Assembly: GCF_963678635.1 (NCBI RefSeq)
Contig: NC_087068.1
Coordinates: 28,584,318 to 28,648,317, forward strand
Length of the DNA: 64,000 nucleotides
From: Symsagittifera roscoffensis
Taxonomy: Eukaryota; Xenacoelomorpha; Acoela; Convolutidae
Direction: 5' to 3'
The number at the start of each line of letters is the position of its first letter. Position 1 is the first letter of the stretch. A model generated the notes under the pieces. That model made no database searches. It was not told the DNA's origin and worked only from the letters and a program-made list of their open reading frames with translations. Positions 59,899 to 64,000 of this stretch are shown here, piece after piece. Both the position numbers and the translations under genes were made by a program.

Positions 59899-61097
59899 TC
59901 ATTACGAGGCCAAACTGTGCACTGGATAGGCGCACAATTTTGTGTCTGTATGTTCCTGGATTCCATAGACAACTTTGAAACATGTTCCAAAATGTCAGTG
60001 GATTCCAATTGCAAAACTTCCGTGGAATCCGCGTACAAATACCTGTAACTTAAAAATTTTCGGCACATTTGTTGTGTCTCGGATTCCGCAACAGGCAAAC
60101 ATAACTAGTTATTCTGGATTCCGCGACTGCAAGTGGATTCCACAAAATGTAAGTGGAATCCTCAAATGTAAGGGGAAACCGCAAAATTTGTAAGCGGAAC
60201 CCGAAAATGTCAGCGGATTCCGCAAAATGTAAGTGGATTCAGGATTTTGTCTATTACTGAACTTGCATATGAGCAATTGAAAGCTGGAGCTGGAATTCTT
60301 ATCTATAGCAATGCGGAATTTAAAGGCAAGGACTTAACAATTTTCAGTTGCATCCACGAACAAATCTCAAAACATTTGTCAACTAAATCGGTGGATATCA
60401 GCTTTTAGTGTTTTGGAAGCTTAACACCGAATAAATTAAATATTTGTAGTCCATGGTTTGGAAACACAACGCACAGCATATCGCCAACTTAATTGAGTAT
60501 TTGGGATTGCATCAGTATTTGGGATCAAATTCAATAGGTCAAAATTTGGGAACGAAGTTGAGATCGAAGTTGACAGGATTTGAGATCGAAGTTGGGTTGA
60601 CAGGAACTGACACCAAACGTTTCAACTGGTAGTTGATCAATTTAGTAATTGAGATTGACTTTATCTGTTGACCAGCAATTCAAAGAAATAATTTTAAACG
60701 CTATACTAGACATATACTTATATGTAAACGGAATCCGCAAGCAAAATGCGGATTCCTCTTACTATTTGCGGATTCCACTTACACGTTGCGGGTTCCGCTT
60801 ACAGTTGCGGAACCCGCAACAGCTCAATTTAATTCTACAAATGTGTCATTATTTGTTTGTGGATTTCACAAATTGTTCTGAATTCCGCAAGTACGGTTGC
60901 GGATTCCGCAAAATCACCTATTTTTGGAGCGATTTTGAGCGGTACAGTGTTTGAGGTAATAGTTTGTGGAATTCAAAACAGCAAAGAAGATCGAAGAAAA
61001 GTAGCAAAGTTGCGGATTTCACGACAAATCTGATTTTGGCCTCTTGCGGAATCCGCTTGCATTGCACAGAATGCACAGTTTGTCCTCGTTATAATAG
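59899..61097 (-). mobile_element. 1.2-kb internally deleted relative of the 43-46 kb composite element
   Basis: The left end CATTACGAGGCCAAACTGTG (59901 on) matches the right end of the 3.1-kb element in reverse complement over more than 60 bp ('gcactggataggcgcaca', 'ttttgtgtctgtatgttcct'). The right half (60540-61090) matches its left half in reverse: 'gagatcgaagttg', the GCGGATTCC array, 'caaacaaataatgacaca' (in reverse), 'gatcgaagaaaa' and the end 'gcacagtttgtcctcgtt'. The retroelement ORF and the palindrome are missing. GCGGATTCCGC arrays lie at about 60060-60245 and 60725-60912. Confidence 0.68.
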
Positions 61098-61555
61098 TTT
61101 TCAAAATTTCTTTAGTTATCAGAGCCATTTGTTACTTTGAGTCACCCAGTTGATCGCATAAAACGCGAACCGCATATCAAATCATTAAAAACATAATGTA
61201 ACAAATATGTTTTTTTTTCAAATGTTCAAGAATAATTGTTTCATCAAACTCAATCTGTGATGAGAAAACTTCCCGTGCTGACAAAAAAACTAGTCATACA
61301 ATTATCTTACAACATCTCATACATTAAAAACTGTATAAATTTTCTATGACTAGCATTATTTCATAAATGTAAGGCAATATATAAGACCGCATTTTGTGTT
61401 GCCCATTTTTAGTTCTGTTTTCTGTGGAGTTTGTTTGAGGACAAAAACTGTATTTTTCGATAAAATCATCAATGCTGTGTAGTTAATTGTTTCATACCCA
61501 GCAAAGTGTTCCAAAGCATTCTGCAGAAAACATTTACCATAAAAATGTTTATATC
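61098..61555. other. Spacer, no gene seen
   Basis: AT-rich DNA between the composite element and a MITE fragment. Confidence 0.4.
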
Positions 61556-61645
61556 TCCTCAGGGTCCAACCCCCTGCCTACTCAAAGGGTCCCCATTGTA
61601 CTTTTTTGAGATATCTATCTTGGTTGACGGACCCTAAAAATTTTC
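61556..61645 (+). mobile_element. hAT-type MITE fragment
   Basis: About 90 bp matching the left-central part of the family: 'ctcctcagggtccaacccc', 'actcaaagggtccccattgt', 'ttgacggaccctaaaaattt'. No terminal repeats remain. Confidence 0.65.
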
Positions 61646-62330
61646 TAATTTTCTCTACTCTTCACCAGTTGAACACAGAAAATTTTCTATTTGAAAATTT
61701 TGCGAGCACGATAGTTATGACTGAATCAGAGAGCCCGCACAAGTCTTTAGTACGCCAACGAAACAGTGTGTTAGTGAACATTTTCATTCAATTTTGAGCT
61801 ATTGTTTGAAAAATAAAATCAGCCTTTTCGTTATAGCCACACAAGAGCGCATAATGAGATGCTGGTACCAAGAATTGCAGAATTTTGGGAAACTTTAGTG
61901 CAAAACAAATGAAAAATGTCTCATACATTATAGAAGTGGACTGACCTTGTTCCATGACTAAATTGGTATAAAACCAGTGGTTTTGATTTGTGTCAACGAT
62001 TTTTTTTGATTTTCGTGGCAGTAAAAAAAACATGTTTCAGCGGAAAAATTTAATGTAGAAAGATAGCTAAGACCTTTAAAACTGTTTTCATTGCAGAATA
62101 AATTATTCAGTTAAAAACGCTTAAAATTTTTTTGAGTCAGTTTAATTACAATGAATGCAGCAAATTTATTTTGAAGTTGACTAACAACGGAAAACATAGC
62201 TTGTTTTATGCCAAAATCACACCCGTACTGGCAGCAAAATGGATTCCAATAAATTTTTTACAGACAATGATGCAGAGACATGTAAAAATTGATTTGTATC
62301 GATTCAAAGTTGATTTACTTTAAAGCAAAA
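61646..62330 (+). repeat. 0.7-kb repeat, first copy
   Basis: Aligns with 63303-64000 in the same orientation, about 1655 bp apart, with roughly one difference in four or five bases. Shared words include 'ctctactcttcac', 'atgactgaatcagaga', 'gagcgcataat', 'ccagtggttttgattt', 'gaatgcagcaaatttatt' and 'ttttttacagacaatgatgc'. No ORF is shared, so it looks like an old non-coding repeat. Confidence 0.85.
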
Positions 62331-63302
62331 ACGTAGCTTAAAAACAACCTTAGTCGCTTCTTAAATGATTAAAAACTTTTTTTTCAAGCTTTATTGGTTT
62401 AACTTTTCGATGAAATTCGATGAAATTAAAATTGCTTTAAACTGCTTTATTTAAATTTTTTTTGTATACTCAATTTATACAGACCATTGACGGATTTCAT
62501 TCAGATTTGCTAGATTATCAATAGAAAAATAATGAAAACAAACATTTAACAGATGCTTTCTGATCAACTTTTAATTTTGATTTTCAACCTGGAAATTAAC
62601 GGTGAGAATAAATAATATCTAAATTTTCTGCGCTAAAGCTGAGTTTTTCTAATTAAATACTTTTAATTGTATGTTATCTCTCGAACAAAATTGAGACTAC
62701 AACGTTGGTAGGTAACGGGAATAAAGTTTTTGGTTATATATACTGTTTATTATTGCGGGCACCCTTAGTTTTGCACTAGGTACGAGAAAAAATGACTGTT
62801 TTTTTTCTGACATTTCATTTGAAAATCCACAAATGTATAGCGCTGAAACGTTTGAGCTTCAACATTGAAGTAAGCGTTGAAGTTCAAACCAGAAACTTTT
62901 GTCTTTCACCGTGCGTCGTTTTTTAGCGAACAATTTTTTTTCGTAAACTAAGGCATCAATTATCACTCTAAATCACTTATAAACTGAGGGTAGTAATTTT
63001 TGTTTGGCATGGTCTCGCAATGACAGATGTTAACTGAAAACACACTTTTTTTCAGTTTGAGGTTTATAATCCGTTAGTATGTTAGAAGATGAGAACAAAA
63101 TTAGTCATTTTTTTTGGCTTAACTGCAGCTTTTAATATGATTAAATAGCTGTTTGTATTTTATTTGATTTTATAGTTAGATTTTTGTTTGCCATTCGAGT
63201 TTAAAGAATAACTGTTCCATAACAAAGGCTATTTTGCAGAAATTTTTTGTCGCTAAAAATTGCCTTATGATGTAGACTTTGTTAGTGTAATTTTAAGATC
63301 TC
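62331..63302. other. Spacer between the 0.7-kb repeats
   Basis: AT-rich, no gene seen. If the two repeats are units of a longer tandem array, this is the non-shared part of a 1.65-kb period. Confidence 0.45.
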
Positions 63303-64000
63303 TCCATCTCTACTCTTCACTAGTTTAACACATAAAATTTTTCTAATTTCTTGCTAAAAAATTTGAAAATTTTTGCGTGCACGGTAGTTGTGACTGAATC
63401 AGAGAATCCGAGAATCCGCGCAAGCTTTGAAAACGCCAACAAAACCGTGTGTAAAAGAAAATTTATTCTTTTTTGCGCTCTTAACTGAAAATGAAAGTCA
63501 GTTATTTCGTTCTAGCGACGCGAGAGCGCATAATTTGATGCTTGTACCGACAATTTGCAGAATAATAAGGTTTTTAAAGCGAAAAATGTCTCATAAATTA
63601 TAAATTTGGACTGAATTTGGTCAACCACCAAATTGGTTTAAGCCCAGTGGTTTTGATTTTTGTCAACGAAACGTTTGTTTTTATTTTTGGGGCAACGGAA
63701 AATAAGGTAAATCGGAAAAGTTATACGTAAAAAGGTAGTTTAGACCTTTACAATTTTTTTCATTGCGGAATAAAATTATTCAGTTAAGAAACGCCAATTG
63801 ATTTTAAAGAGTCAGCGTAATTAAAACGAATGCAGCAAATTTATTCTACAGCTGACTAAAAACGGAAAACATAGATTGTTTTATGCTGAAATGACACCCG
63901 TTTTGACAAGAACTGGAATCAATTAAATTTTTTACAGACAATGATGCGGAGACCTTTAAAAATTGATTTGATTCGATATAAAACTGGTTTACTGAATCTA
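63303..64000 (+). repeat. 0.7-kb repeat, second copy (runs to window end)
   Basis: Second copy of 61646-62330. It ends at the window edge with 'gatataaaactggtttact', still aligned, so the true right boundary is outside this window. Confidence 0.85.

Overview
This is eukaryotic nuclear DNA, most likely from an invertebrate animal. It is AT-rich, its genes have short GT-AG introns, and it carries non-LTR retrotransposons, hAT-type MITEs and a probable tRNA-derived SINE. It also holds an ortholog of the centriolar-satellite/cilium gene CSTPP1 (C11orf49). There are no bacterial operons and no CRISPR arrays. The lineage cannot be fixed from the sequence alone. Three confident or probable genes fill only a small part of the 64 kb; most of the rest is repeats, broken mobile elements and unassigned intergenic DNA.

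Layout. Positions 1-2312 are AT-rich with no confident gene. A 3.8-kb block at 2313-6124 recurs at 8886-12639. The second copy leads into an intact polyubiquitin gene (12611-15862, 8 ubiquitin units, 9 exons, an intron at the same codon of every unit). The first copy keeps only the promoter and about 10 codons, then switches to an inverted piece of ubiquitin exon 2/intron 2 and a GC-rich, 3'-truncated LINE on the minus strand (6320-8885). Positions 16.5-31.6 kb are a retrotransposon graveyard: SINE-like units, three tandem copies of one dead Jockey/CR1/L2-like LINE, and minus-strand 3' fragments of RTE/BovB-like LINEs with a C2H2-like tail.

The CSTPP1 ortholog lies at 32236-34054 (3 exons, 289 aa). 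Positions 34-43 kb are mainly non-coding, with a hairpin-ended repeat family, a 15-18-bp tandem repeat, a CCAAT-box cluster and a coding-like minus-strand segment interrupted by an in-frame TAA.

Positions 43.09-46.21 kb form an unusual 3.1-kb composite element. It has inverted ends, subterminal 20-bp arrays of the palindrome GCGGAWTCCGC, a second array of about 32 bp, a large palindrome, and a broken retroelement C-terminal ORF inside. A 1.2-kb internally deleted relative lies in the opposite orientation at 59.9-61.1 kb.

Between them on the minus strand (58986 to 48913) is an unrecognised gene of at least 8 exons coding for a basic, coiled-coil-rich protein of about 600 aa. Its introns hold at least four hAT MITE copies and several hairpin-ended repeats. 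The right end holds a 0.7-kb repeat present twice, about 1.65 kb apart, the second copy reaching the window edge.

The genes do not form a visible pathway. CSTPP1 belongs to the cilium/centriole system; the coiled-coil gene has no assigned role.
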